DNA from: Terrabacter tumescens
GTDB lineage: Bacteria > Actinomycetota > Actinomycetes > Actinomycetales > Dermatophilaceae
Direction of reading: 5' to 3'
NCBI RefSeq assembly: GCF_014646815.1
Contig: NZ_BMNZ01000007.1
Span: 1-64,000, forward strand
DNA: 64,000 nt
Shown one piece after another: positions 32,802 through 47,761 of the stretch. Each line of letters begins with the position of its first letter. Within the stretch, counting starts at the first letter, position 1. Both the position numbers and the translations under genes were made by a program. The notes beneath the pieces were generated by a model. The model ran no database searches. It saw nothing but the letters and a program-made list of their open reading frames with translations, and was not told the origin of the DNA.

Positions 32802-33152
32802 TCACTGGATGAGACCACGCTCGCGGAGCGTGCTCAGCGCCTCGTCGAGGATCGCGGCGCCGTCGGCGTCGCTGCGACGCTCCTTCACGTAGGCGAGGTG
32901 CGTCTTGTAGGGCTCGACCTTCGGCGGGGCGGGAGGGTTCTCCTTGTCCTGGCCGGCCGGGAAGCCGCAGCGCGGGCAGTCCCACGTCTCGGGCAGGACC
33001 ATGCCGGGCTCCTCGGCGAAGCTCGGGCGCGTCTCGTGCCCGTTGGAGCACCAGTAGGAGATGTGGACGCGAGGGGCGGTGTCACCGCGCTCGGCCTCGC
33101 CCATCGGGCCGGCGCCGACCCGGCTTCCACGAATGGCGTTACCGCTGGCCAT
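32802..33152 (-). CDS. rbpA: RNA polymerase-binding protein RbpA
   Basis: A 116-aa actinobacterial transcription factor that binds RNA polymerase and the principal sigma factor and stabilises the open complex. The zinc site is formed by SYWCSNGH and WDCPRCGFPAG. The N-terminal MASGNAIRGSRVGAGPMGE is the conserved tail, and KTHLAYVKERRS leads the sigma-interaction domain. AGGAGA precedes the ATG. Confidence 0.96.
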   Translation of the reverse strand: MASGNAIRGSRVGAGPMGEAERGDTAPRVHISYWCSNGHETRPSFAEEPGMVLPETWDCPRCGFPAGQDKENPPAPPKVEPYKTHLAYVKERRSDADGAAILDEALSTLRERGLIQ

Positions 33153-33164
33153 CTACGTCTCCTG

Positions 33165-33410
33165 TCAGCTCACGAAGCGGGCCAGCAGGCCCAGACCGAT
33201 GATGGACGCCGCCCACACCGAGGCCACGGCCACGGTGAAGCGGTCGAGGTTGCGCTCGGCGACCGACGAGCCACCGAGGGAGGTGGACATGCCCCCGCCG
33301 AACATGTCGGACAGGCCGCCACCCTTGCCCTTGTGCAGCAGGATGAACAGGGTCAGGACCATGCTGGACAGCACCAGCAGGACCTGCAGCACGATGCGAA
33401 CCGCATCCAC
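33165..33410 (-). CDS. secG: Preprotein translocase subunit SecG
   Basis: An 81-aa SecG with two transmembrane helices (about residues 2-24 and 59-79) separated by a glycine-rich cytosolic loop, GKGGGLSDMFGGGM. It assists SecYE export. The GTG at 33410, with GGAG 8-9 nt upstream, gives the normal SecG length; the longer open frame starts in non-conserved sequence. It follows the glycolytic cluster, as in many actinobacteria. Confidence 0.9.
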   Translation of the reverse strand: MDAVRIVLQVLLVLSSMVLTLFILLHKGKGGGLSDMFGGGMSTSLGGSSVAERNLDRFTVAVASVWAASIIGLGLLARFVS

Positions 33411-33482
33411 GTGGTCACTCCAAATCGTCGGGGTCCCGGGGTTCGGTGGGGCCGGTCGGCCCCTCCCCCACATGTTCCGGGG

Positions 33483-33506
33483 CTCGGGCAAGGATACCTG
33501 CCCGAG
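33483..33506. terminator. Possible terminator between tpiA and secG
   Basis: An 8-bp perfect stem (CTCGGGCA/TGCCCGAG) with an 8-nt loop, about 105 nt past the tpiA stop and about 75 nt before the secG start. Confidence 0.4.
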
Positions 33507-33538
33507 TGCCCATCGACCGAACGGACCTCGCGGGTTCC

Positions 33539-33593
33539 GTCAGGGGCCCGTCAGGGGCCCGTCAGGGGCCCGTCAGGGGCCCGTCAGGGGTCC
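33539..33593. repeat. 11-bp tandem repeat between secG and tpiA
   Basis: Five tandem copies of GTCAGGGGCCC, the last with one change. The spacing is close to one helical turn. It lies 20 bp past the tpiA stop in a 202-bp gap with no gene. Confidence 0.95.
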
Positions 33594-33612
33594 GTCCGGT
33601 CGACGGCTGTGC

Positions 33613-34425
33613 TCAGGACGTCGCGAGGTGGTCGCGGTAGCGACAGATCGACGCGAACTCGGCCGGGTCGATCGAGGCGCCGCCGACGAGCGCGCCGTCG
33701 ACGTCCTCCTGGGCCATGATCGCGGCGACGTTGTTCGCCTTGACGCTGCCGCCGTAGAGCACGCGGACGCCGTCGGCGACGTCGCCGCTGTAGAGCTCGG
33801 CGAGCAGGGTGCGGATGGCCGCGCAGACCTCCTGCGCGTCGTCGGGGGTCGCGACCTCGCCGGTGCCGATGGCCCAGATGGGCTCGTAGGCGATGACGAT
33901 CGACGCGGCCTGCTCCTTGGTGACGCCGTCGAGGTTCTCGCGCAGCTGCGCGACGACGTGCTCGACCTGTCGGCCCTCCTTGCGCACGTCGAGCCCCTCG
34001 CCGCAGCACAGGATGGGCGTCAGGCCGTGGGCGTATGCCGCCTTGACCTTCGCGTTGACCACGGCGTCGGTCTCTCCGTGGCCCTCACGACGCTCGCTGT
34101 GGCCGACGGCGACGTAGGTGCAGCCGAGCTTGGCGAGGAAGGCGCCCGAGATGTCACCGGTGTAGGCGCCCGAGGCGTGCGGAGACAGGTCCTGCGCGCC
34201 GTACCTGAGGTCGAGCTTGTCGCCCTCGACGAGGGTCTGGACCGAGCGCAGGTCGGTGAACGGCGGGAGCACGGCGACCTCGACGGCCGCGTGGTCGTGC
34301 TTGGCGTCCCGCAGCGTCCAGTCGAGCTTCTGCACGAGGTGCGTGGCCTGCAGGTGGTCGAGGTTCATCTTCCAGTTGCCGGCCATGAGCGGCACGCGCC
34401 CCACCGGCTTGGTGTCCTTGGCCAT
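33613..34425 (-). CDS. tpiA: Triose-phosphate isomerase
   Basis: A 270-aa TIM-barrel isomerase. MAGNWKMN carries the substrate Lys, VGHSERRE the electrophilic His, and [11 protein letters not shown] the catalytic Glu. The start shares one base with the pgk stop (TGATG), so translation is coupled. Confidence 0.97.
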   Translation of the reverse strand: MAKDTKPVGRVPLMAGNWKMNLDHLQATHLVQKLDWTLRDAKHDHAAVEVAVLPPFTDLRSVQTLVEGDKLDLRYGAQDLSPHASGAYTGDISGAFLAKLGCTYVAVGHSERREGHGETDAVVNAKVKAAYAHGLTPILCCGEGLDVRKEGRQVEHVVAQLRENLDGVTKEQAASIVIAYEPIWAIGTGEVATPDDAQEVCAAIRTLLAELYSGDVADGVRVLYGGSVKANNVAAIMAQEDVDGALVGGASIDPAEFASICRYRDHLATS

Positions 34426-35633
34426 CAGGCGTCACCCTCCTCGAGCACGGTCAGACCGGGCAGCTCCTTGCCCTCGAGGTACTCGAGGCTCGCGCCGCCG
34501 CCGGTGGAGATGTGGCCGAACTGTTCGTCCCGGAAGCCGAGCTGGCGGACCGCGGCCGCGGAGTCCCCGCCACCGACGACGGTGAGCGCACCGCGCGCGG
34601 TGATGTCGACGAGCGCCTCGGCGAGGGCCTTGGTGCCGGCGGCGTAGGGCTCCATCTCGAACGCGCCCATCGGGCCGTTCCAGAAGACCGTGCGGCAGTC
34701 GGCGAGCTTGTCGGCGAACAGCGCGCTCGACTCGGGGCCGATGTCGAGACCCATCCGGTCGGCCGGGATCGCGTCGACGGCGACGACCTCGTGGTCGGCG
34801 TCGGCGCTGAACGCGTCGGCCGCGACGACGTCGACGGGCAGGACGATCTCGACGCCCTCCTTCTCGGCACGCTCGAGGTAGCCCTTGACGGTGTCGACCT
34901 GGTCGGACTCGAGCAGGCTCTTGCCCACCTCGTGACCCTGGGCCGCGAGGAAGGTGAAGACCATGCCGCCACCGATGAGGAGACGGTCTGCCGTGCCGAG
35001 CAGGTTGCCGATGACGCCGAGCTTGTCGGACACCTTGGCACCACCGAGCACGACGGCATACGGGCGCTCGGGGTCCTTGGTCAGGCGGCGGAGCACGTCG
35101 ACCTCGGTCGAGACGAGGTCGCCCGTGGCGTGCGGCAGCAGGCGGGCGACGTCGTAGACGGACGCCTGCTTGCGGTGCACGACGCCGAAGCCGTCGGAGA
35201 CGAAGACGTCTGCGAGAGAGGCGAGCTCGCCGGCGAACTCGGCGCGCTCCTCGTCGGTCTTGGCGGTCTCGCCGGCGTTGAAGCGGAGGTTCTCGAGGAG
35301 CAGCACCTGGCCGTCCTCGAGGGCGGCGGCCTTGGCCTTGGCGTCGTCACCGACGGTGTCGTCGGCGAAGACGACGTCGGAGCCGAGCACCTCACCGAGG
35401 CGCTTCGCGACGGGGGCGAGGGAGTACTTCGCCTCGGGAGCGCCCTTGGGGCGGCCGAGGTGGGCGCAGACGATGACGCGGGCGCCGGCGTCGGCCAGGC
35501 CCTTGATCGTCGGGGCCGAGGCGCGGATGCGCCCGTCGTCGGTGATGGTGGTGCCGTCGAGCGGCACGTTGAGGTCGGACCGGACGAGGACGCGCTTGCC
35601 GCGCAGGTCCCCGAGGTCGGTGGTGGTCTTCAC
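34425..35633 (-). CDS. pgk: Phosphoglycerate kinase
   Basis: A 402-aa two-lobed kinase making ATP and 3-phosphoglycerate from 1,3-bisphosphoglycerate. [10 protein letters not shown] is the N-lobe substrate motif, [11 protein letters not shown] and the GGGDSAAA nucleotide loop lie in the C-lobe. It is separated from gap by 99 bp that holds a strong hairpin, and overlaps tpiA. Confidence 0.97.
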   Translation of the reverse strand: MKTTTDLGDLRGKRVLVRSDLNVPLDGTTITDDGRIRASAPTIKGLADAGARVIVCAHLGRPKGAPEAKYSLAPVAKRLGEVLGSDVVFADDTVGDDAKAKAAALEDGQVLLLENLRFNAGETAKTDEERAEFAGELASLADVFVSDGFGVVHRKQASVYDVARLLPHATGDLVSTEVDVLRRLTKDPERPYAVVLGGAKVSDKLGVIGNLLGTADRLLIGGGMVFTFLAAQGHEVGKSLLESDQVDTVKGYLERAEKEGVEIVLPVDVVAADAFSADADHEVVAVDAIPADRMGLDIGPESSALFADKLADCRTVFWNGPMGAFEMEPYAAGTKALAEALVDITARGALTVVGGGDSAAAVRQLGFRDEQFGHISTGGGASLEYLEGKELPGLTVLEEGDA

Positions 35634-35679
35634 GCGGGATGCCTCTTCGTCAGTTGGTGGTGCAGCCGGGCATGGAGGC

Positions 35680-35725
35680 GGCCACCGCCCCGAGGCGCTC
35701 GCAGGAGCGCCATGGGGCGGTGGCC
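35680..35725. terminator. Strong hairpin in the gap-pgk spacer
   Basis: A 12-bp outer stem (GGCCACCGCCCC/GGGGCGGTGGCC) and a 7-bp inner stem (GGCGCTC/GAGCGCC) are separated by a 2x2 mismatch, with a GCAG loop. It starts 8 nt past the gap stop. It could terminate or attenuate between gap and pgk, or stabilise gap mRNA. Confidence 0.7.
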
Positions 35726-35732
35726 GGGAGGC

Positions 35733-36824
<1,092 letters not shown>

Positions 36825-36945
36825 GTGCGTCCCCCGCAGCGGCGAGGGGCAGTCTCAGCGTCGGGTGAGCACGCGCTCAGCCCGCGACGGGGCGGCGCCC
36901 GGAGGGCCGGAGTGCCGGGGACGGCGCTCGTCGTGCGGCTGGGGC

Positions 36946-37926
36946 TCAGCTCTCCAGCATGTCGGGCGTGAGGTTCGCGTCGGTGCCGGCGACACCGAGC
37001 TCCTCGGCGCGCTTGTCGGCCATGGCGAGCAGGCGCCGGATGCGACCGGCGACGGCGTCCTTGGTCATCGGCGGCTTCGCGAGCTGGCCGAGCTCCTCGA
37101 GGCTCGCCTGCTTGTGCTCGAGGCGCAGCACGCCGGCCTCGCGCAGGTGGTCGGGGATGTCCTCGCCGAGCAGCTCCATGGCCCGCTCGACGCGGGCACC
37201 GGCGGCGACCGCGGCGCGCGCCGACCGGCGCAGGTTGGCGTCGTCGAAGTTGGCCAGGCGGTTGGCGGTGGCCCGCACCTCGCGCCGCATGCGGCGCTCC
37301 TCCCAGGCCATGACGGCGTCGTGGGCGCCCAGGCGCGTCAGCATCGCGCCGATGGCGTCACCGTCGCGGATGACGACCCGGTCGACGCCCCGGACCTCGC
37401 GCGCCTTGGACTGGATGCCGAGACGACGCGCCGCACCGACGAGGGCGAGAGCGGCCTCCGGCCCCGGGCAGGTCACCTCCATCGCCGACGAGCGACCCGG
37501 CTCGGTGAGCGACCCGTGCGCGAGGAAGGCCCCGCGCCAGGCCGCCTCGGAGTCGCACGTCGCCGCGCTGACGACCTTGGGCGGCAGGCCGCGGACGGGT
37601 CGCCCGCGGGTGTCGATGAGCCCGGTCTGGCGGGCGAGGGTCGCGCCGTCCTCGACGACGCGGACCACGTAGCGCGACCCGCGGCGCAGGCCACCGGCAG
37701 CGAGCACGAGCATGTCGCTCTTGTGGCCGTAGACCTCGGCGATGTTGCGGCGCAGGCGCCGTGCGGCGTTGGCGGTGTCGAGCTCGGCCTCGACGACGAT
37801 CTGTCCGCCGATGATGTGCAGGCCTCCGGCGAAGCGGAGCATCGTGGACACCTCGGCCTTGCGACAGCAGGGCTTGGTCACCTCGAGGCGCGAGAGCTCG
37901 TCCTTCACCTTTGCTGTCATGGCCAT
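36946..37926 (-). CDS. whiA: WhiA sporulation/division regulator
   Basis: A 326-aa WhiA with an N-terminal LAGLIDADG-like fold and a C-terminal HTH ([23 protein letters not shown]). In Streptomyces it activates division genes with WhiB; non-sporulating actinobacteria keep it. The start at 37926 ([13 protein letters not shown]) fits family length; an upstream ATG at 37935 is possible. It is last of the conserved uvrC-rapZ-yvcK-whiA series, 116 bp after yvcK. Confidence 0.95.
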   Translation of the reverse strand: MAMTAKVKDELSRLEVTKPCCRKAEVSTMLRFAGGLHIIGGQIVVEAELDTANAARRLRRNIAEVYGHKSDMLVLAAGGLRRGSRYVVRVVEDGATLARQTGLIDTRGRPVRGLPPKVVSAATCDSEAAWRGAFLAHGSLTEPGRSSAMEVTCPGPEAALALVGAARRLGIQSKAREVRGVDRVVIRDGDAIGAMLTRLGAHDAVMAWEERRMRREVRATANRLANFDDANLRRSARAAVAAGARVERAMELLGEDIPDHLREAGVLRLEHKQASLEELGQLAKPPMTKDAVAGRIRRLLAMADKRAEELGVAGTDANLTPDMLES

Positions 37927-38042
37927 GGGCGACATCCTGCCACCCCGATCAAGCACCCTCGCGCGGGAGTGCCTGCGCCCTCCGACTGCCCGGGGTCGTC
38001 CCGTCGGCGCGAGGGGGTCGCCGCTCGGTGACGACGGAGCCG

Positions 38043-39008
38043 TCAGGAGATGACGTCGCGCAGCGCGGCCGCGAGACGCAGGGGGTCGTGGACCCCCGGC
38101 TCCCCCCTCGCGGCCACCGGGGCGACGACGAGCTCGGCGCCGAGTTCGGCGGCGGCGGCCCGCAACGACGCGCCGTCGGGCACGACGCTGGGGTCGGCGA
38201 GCACGACGTCGAGCCGCAGCTCGGGCGCGTTGGCCGCGAACGAGGCGAGGTGGTCCTCGGCGCGGAAGTCGCGCGTCTCACCCTTGTGCACCTCGAGGTT
38301 GAGGTTGAGCAGCCGCTTGGCCGGGGTCGTGACGAGCGCGTCGGCGAGGGCCGGGACGAGCAGGTGCGGCATGACGGAGGTGAACCACGAGCCGGGGCCG
38401 AGCATCACCCAGTCGGCCTCGCGCACGCCGGCCAACGCCTCGTGGCAGGGCTCGGGACACGTCGGGATGATGCCGATCGAGGAGACGATGCCCGGCGAGG
38501 ACGCCACCCGGTGCTGTCCGCGCACCTCGACGGTCTCGTCGGGCCGCTCAGGGTCGTGACCGCGGATCTCGGCGACGATCTCGAGCGGCTCGGCGGCCAT
38601 CGGCAGTACACGACCGCGGGCGCCGAGGAGCCGACCGACGAGGTCGAGGCCCTGGACGGTGTCGCCGAGCAGCTCCCAGATCGAGACGATCATGAGATTG
38701 CCCAGGGCGTGGCCCTTGAGGTCGCCGGTGCCGGCGAAGCGGTGCTGCAGGACGTCGCGCCAGGTGTGCCCCCAGTCGCTGTCGTCGCAGAGCGCCGACA
38801 GCGCCATGCGCAGGTCTCCCGGGGGGAGGACGTCGAACTCCTCGCGCAGGCGGCCGCTCGAGCCGCCGTCGTCGGCGACCGTCACCACGGCGGTGACGTG
38901 GTCGGTGAGCAGCCGCAGCGCGGTCAGGGCAGCAGCGAGCCCGTGCCCGCCGCCGAGCGCGACGATGCGCCGCTGGGGAGAGCCGAGGGGTAGGCGCGGA
39001 GCTGTCAC
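38043..39008 (-). CDS. yvcK: YvcK/GlmR family gluconeogenesis factor
   Basis: A 321-aa member of the CofD-like YvcK family, which binds UDP-sugars and links carbon flow to envelope synthesis. [15 protein letters not shown] is the phosphate-binding loop, and [12 protein letters not shown] follows. The start is uncertain: GTG at 39008 has AGGGA 8 nt upstream, GTG at 39026 lies 4 nt past the rapZ stop, and an ATG at 39050 would overlap rapZ. Confidence 0.93.
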   Translation of the reverse strand: MTAPRLPLGSPQRRIVALGGGHGLAAALTALRLLTDHVTAVVTVADDGGSSGRLREEFDVLPPGDLRMALSALCDDSDWGHTWRDVLQHRFAGTGDLKGHALGNLMIVSIWELLGDTVQGLDLVGRLLGARGRVLPMAAEPLEIVAEIRGHDPERPDETVEVRGQHRVASSPGIVSSIGIIPTCPEPCHEALAGVREADWVMLGPGSWFTSVMPHLLVPALADALVTTPAKRLLNLNLEVHKGETRDFRAEDHLASFAANAPELRLDVVLADPSVVPDGASLRAAAAELGAELVVAPVAARGEPGVHDPLRLAAALRDVIS

Positions 39009-39030
39009 GGGACGGGTCCCTGTCACCCGT

Positions 39031-39948
39031 TCACTCGCGGCCCAGGTCACGGTGGACGACGAAGGTGTCGACGCGGTCGCGGCCGCCGAGGCGCTCGCTG
39101 AGGGCCTCCCCGATGGCCACGGACCGGTGCTTGCCGCCGGTGCAGCCGACGGCGACCGTGACGTAGCGGCGCCCCTCGCGGACGTAGCCGTCGATCATCG
39201 TGTCGAGCAGGTTGCCGGCTCGGTCGAGGAACTCGTCGGCGCCCTCCTGGCGCATGACGAACTCGCTGACGGGAGTGTCTCGCCCGGTCAGGGAGCGCAG
39301 CTCGGGCACCCAGTACGGGTTGGGCAGGAAGCGCATGTCGAAGACGACGTCGGCATCGAGCGGCAGACCGTACTTGAACCCGAAGGACATGACGGCGATG
39401 CGCAGCTGGACGCGCCGGTCCCCCGCGAACAGCGAGGACAGCTTGGCGCTCAGCTGGTGCACGTTGAGGCCCGAGCTGTCGATGACGACGTCGGCCGAGG
39501 ACCTGAGGTCGAGGAGCAGCTCGCGCTCGCGCTGGATGCCGTCGAGCAGCCGCCCGTCGCCCTGGAGCGGGTGCGGCCGGCGCACGCTCTCGAAACGGCG
39601 CACGAGCGCCTCGTCGGTCGCGTCGAGGAAGACGAGGCTGGGCCGCTCCCCCCGCTCGCGAGCCGCACCGATCGCGCCCTCGAGCTGGGCGAACCAGCCG
39701 CGTGAGCGCACGTCGACGACGACGGCCACCTGCTGCAGGTGCTCCTCCGGGTGCTGCGCGCGAGCCTCGTCGCGCAGCTCCGCGAGGTGCGTGAGCAGCT
39801 GCGGCGGCAGGTTGTCGACGACGAGCCACCCGAGGTCCTCGAGGACGTTGGCCGTCGTGCTGCGCCCGGCCCCGCTCATGCCGGTGACGATGACGATGGG
39901 CGCGTCGGCCAGGGGCGTCTGCGGTGTGCGCCTGCTGTCGGCGGTCAT
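39031..39948 (-). CDS. rapZ: RapZ family RNase adapter / nucleotide-binding protein
   Basis: A 305-aa P-loop protein. Walker A is [18 protein letters not shown], and the C-terminal domain has [12 protein letters not shown]. In E. coli RapZ senses glucosamine-6-P and guides RNase E; in actinobacteria, which lack that sRNA circuit, the role is unclear. It is coupled to uvrC by an ATGA overlap. Confidence 0.95.
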   Translation of the reverse strand: MTADSRRTPQTPLADAPIVIVTGMSGAGRSTTANVLEDLGWLVVDNLPPQLLTHLAELRDEARAQHPEEHLQQVAVVVDVRSRGWFAQLEGAIGAARERGERPSLVFLDATDEALVRRFESVRRPHPLQGDGRLLDGIQRERELLLDLRSSADVVIDSSGLNVHQLSAKLSSLFAGDRRVQLRIAVMSFGFKYGLPLDADVVFDMRFLPNPYWVPELRSLTGRDTPVSEFVMRQEGADEFLDRAGNLLDTMIDGYVREGRRYVTVAVGCTGGKHRSVAIGEALSERLGGRDRVDTFVVHRDLGRE

Positions 39949-42059
39949 TCGAGCACTTCTCCCGTCGTGAGGTTCACGGCTGGCTGCTGCGGTGCACCTT
40001 CAGCCAAGTGGCTGACAACGGCTGACGCAAGCGACTGGCCGAAGCCAGGTACGGCCATGATGTCCGTTACGTCCGCTGCGCGAAGTCGTTTGACCGAACC
40101 GAAGTGGCGCAGCAGGACCTTCTGTCGGCTCGCGCCGAGACCGGGTATGCCGTCGAGCTGGGAGGTCGTCATGGCCTTGGACCGCCGCTGGCGGTGGAAG
40201 GTGATCGCGAACCGGTGGGCCTCGTCGCGCAGCCGCTGGAGCAGGTAGAGGCCCTCGCTCGTGCGCGGGAGGATGACGGGGTGGTCGTCGCGGGGCAGCC
40301 ACACCTCCTCGAGGCGCTTCGCGAGGCCGACGAGGGCGACCTCCTCGATGCCCAGCTCGTCGAGCACGGCCTGCGCGGCGTTGACCTGCGGCAGGCCGCC
40401 GTCGACGACGACGAGACTGGGCGGGTAGGCGAAGCGGCGCGGCCTTCCCGTCTCGGGGTCGATGGGCCCGGAGGACGGCGAGTCGTCGTCATCCGTGGCT
40501 CCGTTCAGTGCCCCGTTCGATGCACCGTTAGATGCACCGTTAGATGCACCGTTCGAGCCACCGTTCGACGCCTCGGCCCGCGGCCCCGACGACTCCCCGA
40601 CGACGCCGGTCGAGAGGTCGAGGTCACCGGCCCCCTCGGCGTCCTCGAGGTAGCGGCGGAAGCGCCGGGTCAGCACCTCGCGCATCGCGGCGGTGTCGTC
40701 GACGGTGACGGGCTCGTCGCCCTCCTCGCCCGTCGTGGCTCCGCGGACGATGAAGCGGCGGTACTCGCTCTTGCGGGCCAAGCCGTCCTCGAAGACCACC
40801 ATCGACGCGACGACGTTGGTGCCCTGGACGTGGCTGACGTCGTAGCACTCGATGCGGAGCGGGGCGTCGTCGAGACCGAGGTAGTCCTGCAGCTCCTGCA
40901 GCGCCTTGCTCCGGAGCGTCAGGTCACCGGCACGGGCCACCTTGTGGCGGGCGAGCGACTGGTCGGCGTTGCGTCGGACGGTCTCCATCAGCGTGCGTTT
41001 GTCGCCGCGCTGGGGCACCCGCACGCTGACAGCCGAGCCACGGACCGACGAGAGCCACTCGGTGACCGCCTCGACGTCGGCGGGGAGGGTGGGCACGAGC
41101 ACCTCGCGCGGGACCGTCTCGCGGTCGGCGTCGCCGTAGACCTGCAGGAGCAGGTGCTCGACCAGCGTGGGGACGTCCTCGCTCTCCTTCTCCACGACCC
41201 ATCCGCGCTGGCCGCGGATGCGGCCGCCGCGGACGTGGAAGACCTGCACCGCTGCCTCGAGGTCGTCGTCAGCGAGGGCGAAGACGTCGGCGTCGGTGGC
41301 GTCGCCGAGCACGACGGTCTGCTTCTCGAGCGCCTTGGTCAGTGCCCCGATGTCGTCGCGCAGGCGGGCGGCCTGCTCGAAGTCGAGCTCGGCCGCAGCC
41401 TCCTTCATCCGCGTCTCGAGCCGCTTGGCGAAGCGTGCGGTGTTGCCGGGCATGAAGTCGCAGAAGTCCTCCGCGATGGCGCGGTGCTCGTCGGGCGTCA
41501 CCCGGCCGACGCAGGGCGCCGAACACTTGTCGATGTAGCCGAGCAGGCAGGGGCGGCCGCTCGCGGCCGCACGCTTGAAGACGCCGGCCGAGCAGGTGCG
41601 GACGGGGAAGACGCGCAGCAGCAGGTCGAGGGTCTCGCGGATCGCCCAGGCGTGGCCGTAGGGACCGAAGTAGCGGGTGCCCTTGCGCTTCGCGCCACGC
41701 AGCACCTGCGCGCGGGGGAACTCCTCGCCCATGGTGACCGCGAGGAAGGGGTAGGACTTGTCGTCGCGGTACTTGACGTTGAAGCGCGGGTCGAACTCCT
41801 TGATCCAGGAGTACTCGAGCTGGAGGGCCTCGACCTCGGTGCGGACGACGGTCCACTCGACCGACGCCGCGGTCGTGACCATCGTCGCGGTGCGCGGGTG
41901 CAGCGCCGTGATGTCCTGGAAGTAGGACGACAGCCGCGGTCGCAGCGACTTGGCCTTGCCGACGTAGATGACCCGGCCGTGCGCGTCACGGAAACGGTAG
42001 ACGCCCGGGTCGGTCGGGATCTCCCCCGGCTTCGGTCGGTAGGTCGTCGGGTCCGCCAC
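39945..42059 (-). CDS. uvrC: Excinuclease ABC subunit C
   Basis: A 704-aa nucleotide-excision nuclease. GIY-YIG domain at about residues 17-95 ([19 protein letters not shown]), UVR domain at about 205-240, RNase-H-like 5' incision domain from about 380 ([24 protein letters not shown]), and HhH pair at about 640-695. A repeat of Asn-Gly-Ala-Ser at about 488-520, encoded by a minisatellite, interrupts the nuclease domain between its acidic motifs. The GTG start is fixed by a TAGGGT -10 six nt upstream and a PafBC-type box. Confidence 0.96.
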   Translation of the reverse strand: MADPTTYRPKPGEIPTDPGVYRFRDAHGRVIYVGKAKSLRPRLSSYFQDITALHPRTATMVTTAASVEWTVVRTEVEALQLEYSWIKEFDPRFNVKYRDDKSYPFLAVTMGEEFPRAQVLRGAKRKGTRYFGPYGHAWAIRETLDLLLRVFPVRTCSAGVFKRAAASGRPCLLGYIDKCSAPCVGRVTPDEHRAIAEDFCDFMPGNTARFAKRLETRMKEAAAELDFEQAARLRDDIGALTKALEKQTVVLGDATDADVFALADDDLEAAVQVFHVRGGRIRGQRGWVVEKESEDVPTLVEHLLLQVYGDADRETVPREVLVPTLPADVEAVTEWLSSVRGSAVSVRVPQRGDKRTLMETVRRNADQSLARHKVARAGDLTLRSKALQELQDYLGLDDAPLRIECYDVSHVQGTNVVASMVVFEDGLARKSEYRRFIVRGATTGEEGDEPVTVDDTAAMREVLTRRFRRYLEDAEGAGDLDLSTGVVGESSGPRAEASNGGSNGASNGASNGASNGALNGATDDDDSPSSGPIDPETGRPRRFAYPPSLVVVDGGLPQVNAAQAVLDELGIEEVALVGLAKRLEEVWLPRDDHPVILPRTSEGLYLLQRLRDEAHRFAITFHRQRRSKAMTTSQLDGIPGLGASRQKVLLRHFGSVKRLRAADVTDIMAVPGFGQSLASAVVSHLAEGAPQQPAVNLTTGEVLE
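40501..40572. repeat. 12-bp minisatellite inside uvrC
   Basis: Six units related to CCGTTAGATGCA. On the minus strand each encodes a variant of Ala-Ser-Asn-Gly. The units are more AT-rich than the surrounding coding DNA. Confidence 0.92.
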
Positions 42060-42065
42060 GCTCCC

Positions 42066-42088
42066 ACCCTATGTCGGGCCACCGACGG
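42066..42088 (-). promoter_or_regulatory. PafBC-type (RecA_NDp) promoter of uvrC
   Basis: On the minus strand, CCGTCGGTG (42080-42088), exactly 8 nt, then TAGGGT (42066-42071), 6 nt, and the GTG start. It fits the mycobacterial TTGTCRGTG-N8-TANNNT motif except at the first two bases. Confidence 0.7.
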
Positions 42089-42112
42089 CGCCGAACGCCG
42101 CCCGCGCGGCCG

Positions 42113-42672
42113 TCAGCTGACGGTGAAGCTCCCGCCCGAGACGGTGATGGTCTTGGCGGTCAGGCCCGTCGGCGCCGGGCCCGAGACGCGGTCGCCCGTC
42201 GTGGCGTCGAAGTGGCTCTGGTGGCACGGGCAGATGATCTGCCCGCCCTCGACCGAGTCGACGGTGCAGCCCTGGTGGGGGCAGATGGCGTCGAACGCCT
42301 TGAAGGTGCCGGCTGTCGGCTGGGTGACGACGGTCTGGCTGTCGGGGAAGACCTTGCCGCCGCCGACCGGGATCTCGGACGTCGGGGTGCCGCCTCCGGC
42401 CGGGTTCGACGCCGTGGCACCACCGCTCGAGGACGCACCACCCGCGGCTGCGGCGCTCGAGGACCCGCCTGCAGGGCTGCTCGGCACGGGCGGGCTGCTG
42501 CAGGCGGCCAGGGCTCCGGCGCCGACCGCGACGCCGACGACACCGGCCACCTTGAGCACCCCGCGTCGGTCGGTGAGGACCGCGACCCGCTCGTCGAGGA
42601 CGGATGCGGGTGCGCTCGTGGCGGTGTCCGGGCTGCTGGTCGGCTGGGTCGGGTCGGCGGGGCTGCCCTGCG

Positions 42673-42676
<4 letters not shown>
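42113..42676 (-). CDS. Rieske (2Fe-2S) Tat lipoprotein
   Basis: A 187-aa exported Rieske protein. RRGVLK at residues 37-42 is a twin-arginine signal, and LAAC with Cys59 a lipobox. After a Ser/Ala/Gly linker (about 60-105) comes the cluster site: CPHQGC (Cys132, His134) and CPCHQSHF (Cys149, His152), with Cys137 and Cys151 placed for the disulfide. The ATG overlaps the uvrA stop by 4 nt. The redox partner is unknown, and coupling to a DNA-repair gene is noteworthy. Confidence 0.93.
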
Positions 42677-45798
<3,122 letters not shown>

Positions 45799-45805
45799 GC
45801 GCAAC

Positions 45806-45828
45806 ATGCTAGGTGGGGCCACCGACAG
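45806..45828 (-). promoter_or_regulatory. PafBC-type (RecA_NDp) promoter of uvrA
   Basis: On the minus strand, CTGTCGGTG (45820-45828), exactly 8 nt, then TAGCAT (45806-45811), 7 nt, and the GTG at 45798. It has one mismatch to TTGTCRGTG. I see no LexA-type TCGAAC-N4-GTTCGA box nearby. Confidence 0.8.
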
Positions 45829-45924
45829 TCCCCCCATCGGCGGCTCAACGCTGGACACGAGGGCCCCGCTCCGGGACCGCGCCACGCGCGTGGGGCGGCA
45901 GGCGCGGACGACCCGGCGGGACGG

Positions 45925-45930
45925 CATACT
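45925..45930 (+). promoter_or_regulatory. -10 element of the GH15 gene, leaderless
   Basis: CATACT, 7 nt before the ATG at 45938. The hexamer is part of a CGGCATAC word. Confidence 0.45.
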
Positions 45931-45937
45931 CGCACCC

Positions 45938-47761
45938 ATGAGTGAGCACGTGCCCACGCCGATCGAGGACTACGCCGTGCTCGGCGACCTCGGCACCGCC
46001 GCCCTCGTGAGCCGTCGTGGCTCGGTCGACTGGCTCTGCCTGCCCCGCTTCGACTCGCGCGCCTGCTTCTCCGCGCTGCTCGGCACGCCCGAGCACGGGC
46101 GCTGGCTCATCGCCCCGGCCGACCCCGACGCCGTGACGACGCGCCGCTACGTCGGCAACTCGTTCGTGCTCGAGACGACCCACGAGACCCCCACCGGGCG
46201 GGTCCGCGTCACCGACCTCATGCCGCTCGGCGACGGGCGGTCGGACCTGCTCCGCCGGATCGACGGTCTGGAGGGCAGCGTCCGAATGGTCCACGAGTGG
46301 ACGGTGCGCTTCAACTACGGCCGCACCCGCCCGTGGGTGGCGCGGCACACCGACGACCGCGAGGACCACACCGACGAGATCATCACGGCCATCGCCGGCC
46401 CGGACATGCTCGTCCTGCGCGGCGCCCGCCTGCCCCACGCCCAGGACGGCCACCACGTCGACGAGTTCGACGTCGCCGCGGGCGAGACCTTCACCTTCTC
46501 CACCACGTGGTTCCGCAGCCACGACGAGATCCCGCCGCCGCTGCGGGTCCGCGCGCGCATCCGCGAGACGATCATGCGCAGCGAGGAGTACGCCGCCCGC
46601 AGCGACTACGTCGGCCCGTACGCGGATGCCGTGACGCGCTCGCTCCTCGTCCTGCGAGGCCTGACCCACCAGGAGACCGGGGGCATCGTGGCCGCCGCGA
46701 CGACCTCCCTGCCCGAGGAGTTCGGCGGCGAGCGCAACTGGGACTACCGCTTCTGCTGGCTGCGCGACGCGGCGCTGACGCTCGAGGCGCTGCTCGGGTG
46801 CGGCTACGTCGAGGAGACCGCGCTCTGGCGCGACTGGCTGCTGCGCGCCGTCGCCGGTGACCCCGAGGACATGCAGATCATGTACCGCGTCGACGGCGGG
46901 CGTGACCTCCCGGAGCGGGTCCTCGAGCACCTGCCGGGGTATGCCGCGTCGCGCCCCGTGCGCGTCGGCAACGCCGCCGTGGACCAGCGCCAGACCGACG
47001 TGCTCGGCGAGGTCCTCATCTCGCTCGACCACGCCCGCTCGCGCGGGCTCGAGGAGAACGACGACTCGTGGCACCTGCAGCGCGCCCTCGTCAACCACCT
47101 CGCCGACCACTGGGAGGAGGCCGACAACGGCCTCTGGGAGATCCGCGGCCCGCTCCGCCACTTCACGCACTCCCGCGCCATGGTGTGGGCGGCGTTCGAC
47201 CGCGCCATCCGCGCCGTCGAGCAGCACGGCCTCGACGGCCCCGTCGAGCAGTGGCGCGAGCTGCGCGAGCGCGTGCGCGAGGAGGTCCTGAGCAAGGGTT
47301 TCGACGCCGGGCGCAACACCTTCGTCCAGCACTACGACACGACCGAGGTCGACGCGTCGCTGCTGACCCTGTCGTCCATCGGCCTCGTCGACGGCGACGA
47401 CCCGCGGATGCTCGGCACCATCGCCGCGGTGGAGTCCGACCTCATGCGGGACGGGCTCGTCATGCGCTACCGCACCGACACCGGCGTCGACGGGCTCGCC
47501 GGCGACGAGCACCCCTTCCTCGCCTGCTCGTTCTGGCTCGTGACGGCCTACGCCAACGCGGGTATGACGACGGAGGCCACCGCACTGATGGATCGGCTCG
47601 TGAGCCTCACCAACGACGTGGGGCTGCTGTCCGAGGAGTACGACCCGATCGGGAAGCGCATGGTGGGCAACTTCCCCCAGGCGTTCTCGCACCTGACACT
47701 CGTCGGTGCCGCCCTGGCGCTGGCGAAGGCGACCGGAGAGGCGACGCATGCGGCACGCTGA
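45938..47761 (+). CDS. Glycoside hydrolase family 15 protein
   Basis: A 607-aa GH15 enzyme of the bacterial trehalase/glucoamylase-like group. The N-terminal beta-sandwich starts [32 protein letters not shown]. The (alpha/alpha)6 barrel includes [14 protein letters not shown] (typical GH15 segment) and a conserved Glu in GLLSEEYDP near the C-terminus. There is no signal peptide, so it is cytosolic. Substrate (trehalose or alpha-glucan) is not decided. The leaderless ATG has a CATACT -10. Its 3' end overlaps the next gene by 14 bp. Confidence 0.88.
   Translation: MSEHVPTPIEDYAVLGDLGTAALVSRRGSVDWLCLPRFDSRACFSALLGTPEHGRWLIAPADPDAVTTRRYVGNSFVLETTHETPTGRVRVTDLMPLGDGRSDLLRRIDGLEGSVRMVHEWTVRFNYGRTRPWVARHTDDREDHTDEIITAIAGPDMLVLRGARLPHAQDGHHVDEFDVAAGETFTFSTTWFRSHDEIPPPLRVRARIRETIMRSEEYAARSDYVGPYADAVTRSLLVLRGLTHQETGGIVAAATTSLPEEFGGERNWDYRFCWLRDAALTLEALLGCGYVEETALWRDWLLRAVAGDPEDMQIMYRVDGGRDLPERVLEHLPGYAASRPVRVGNAAVDQRQTDVLGEVLISLDHARSRGLEENDDSWHLQRALVNHLADHWEEADNGLWEIRGPLRHFTHSRAMVWAAFDRAIRAVEQHGLDGPVEQWRELRERVREEVLSKGFDAGRNTFVQHYDTTEVDASLLTLSSIGLVDGDDPRMLGTIAAVESDLMRDGLVMRYRTDTGVDGLAGDEHPFLACSFWLVTAYANAGMTTEATALMDRLVSLTNDVGLLSEEYDPIGKRMVGNFPQAFSHLTLVGAALALAKATGEATHAAR

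Noticed and set aside
33539-33593. CRISPR array
   Set aside because: Units are 11 bp and directly abut with no spacers; no cas genes are present. The 12-bp and 5-bp arrays fail in the same way.
39009-39020. GGGACGGGTCCC at the yvcK start as a second DosR box
   Set aside because: The half-sites are separated by 2 rather than 4 bases, so the spacing does not fit DosR-type sites.
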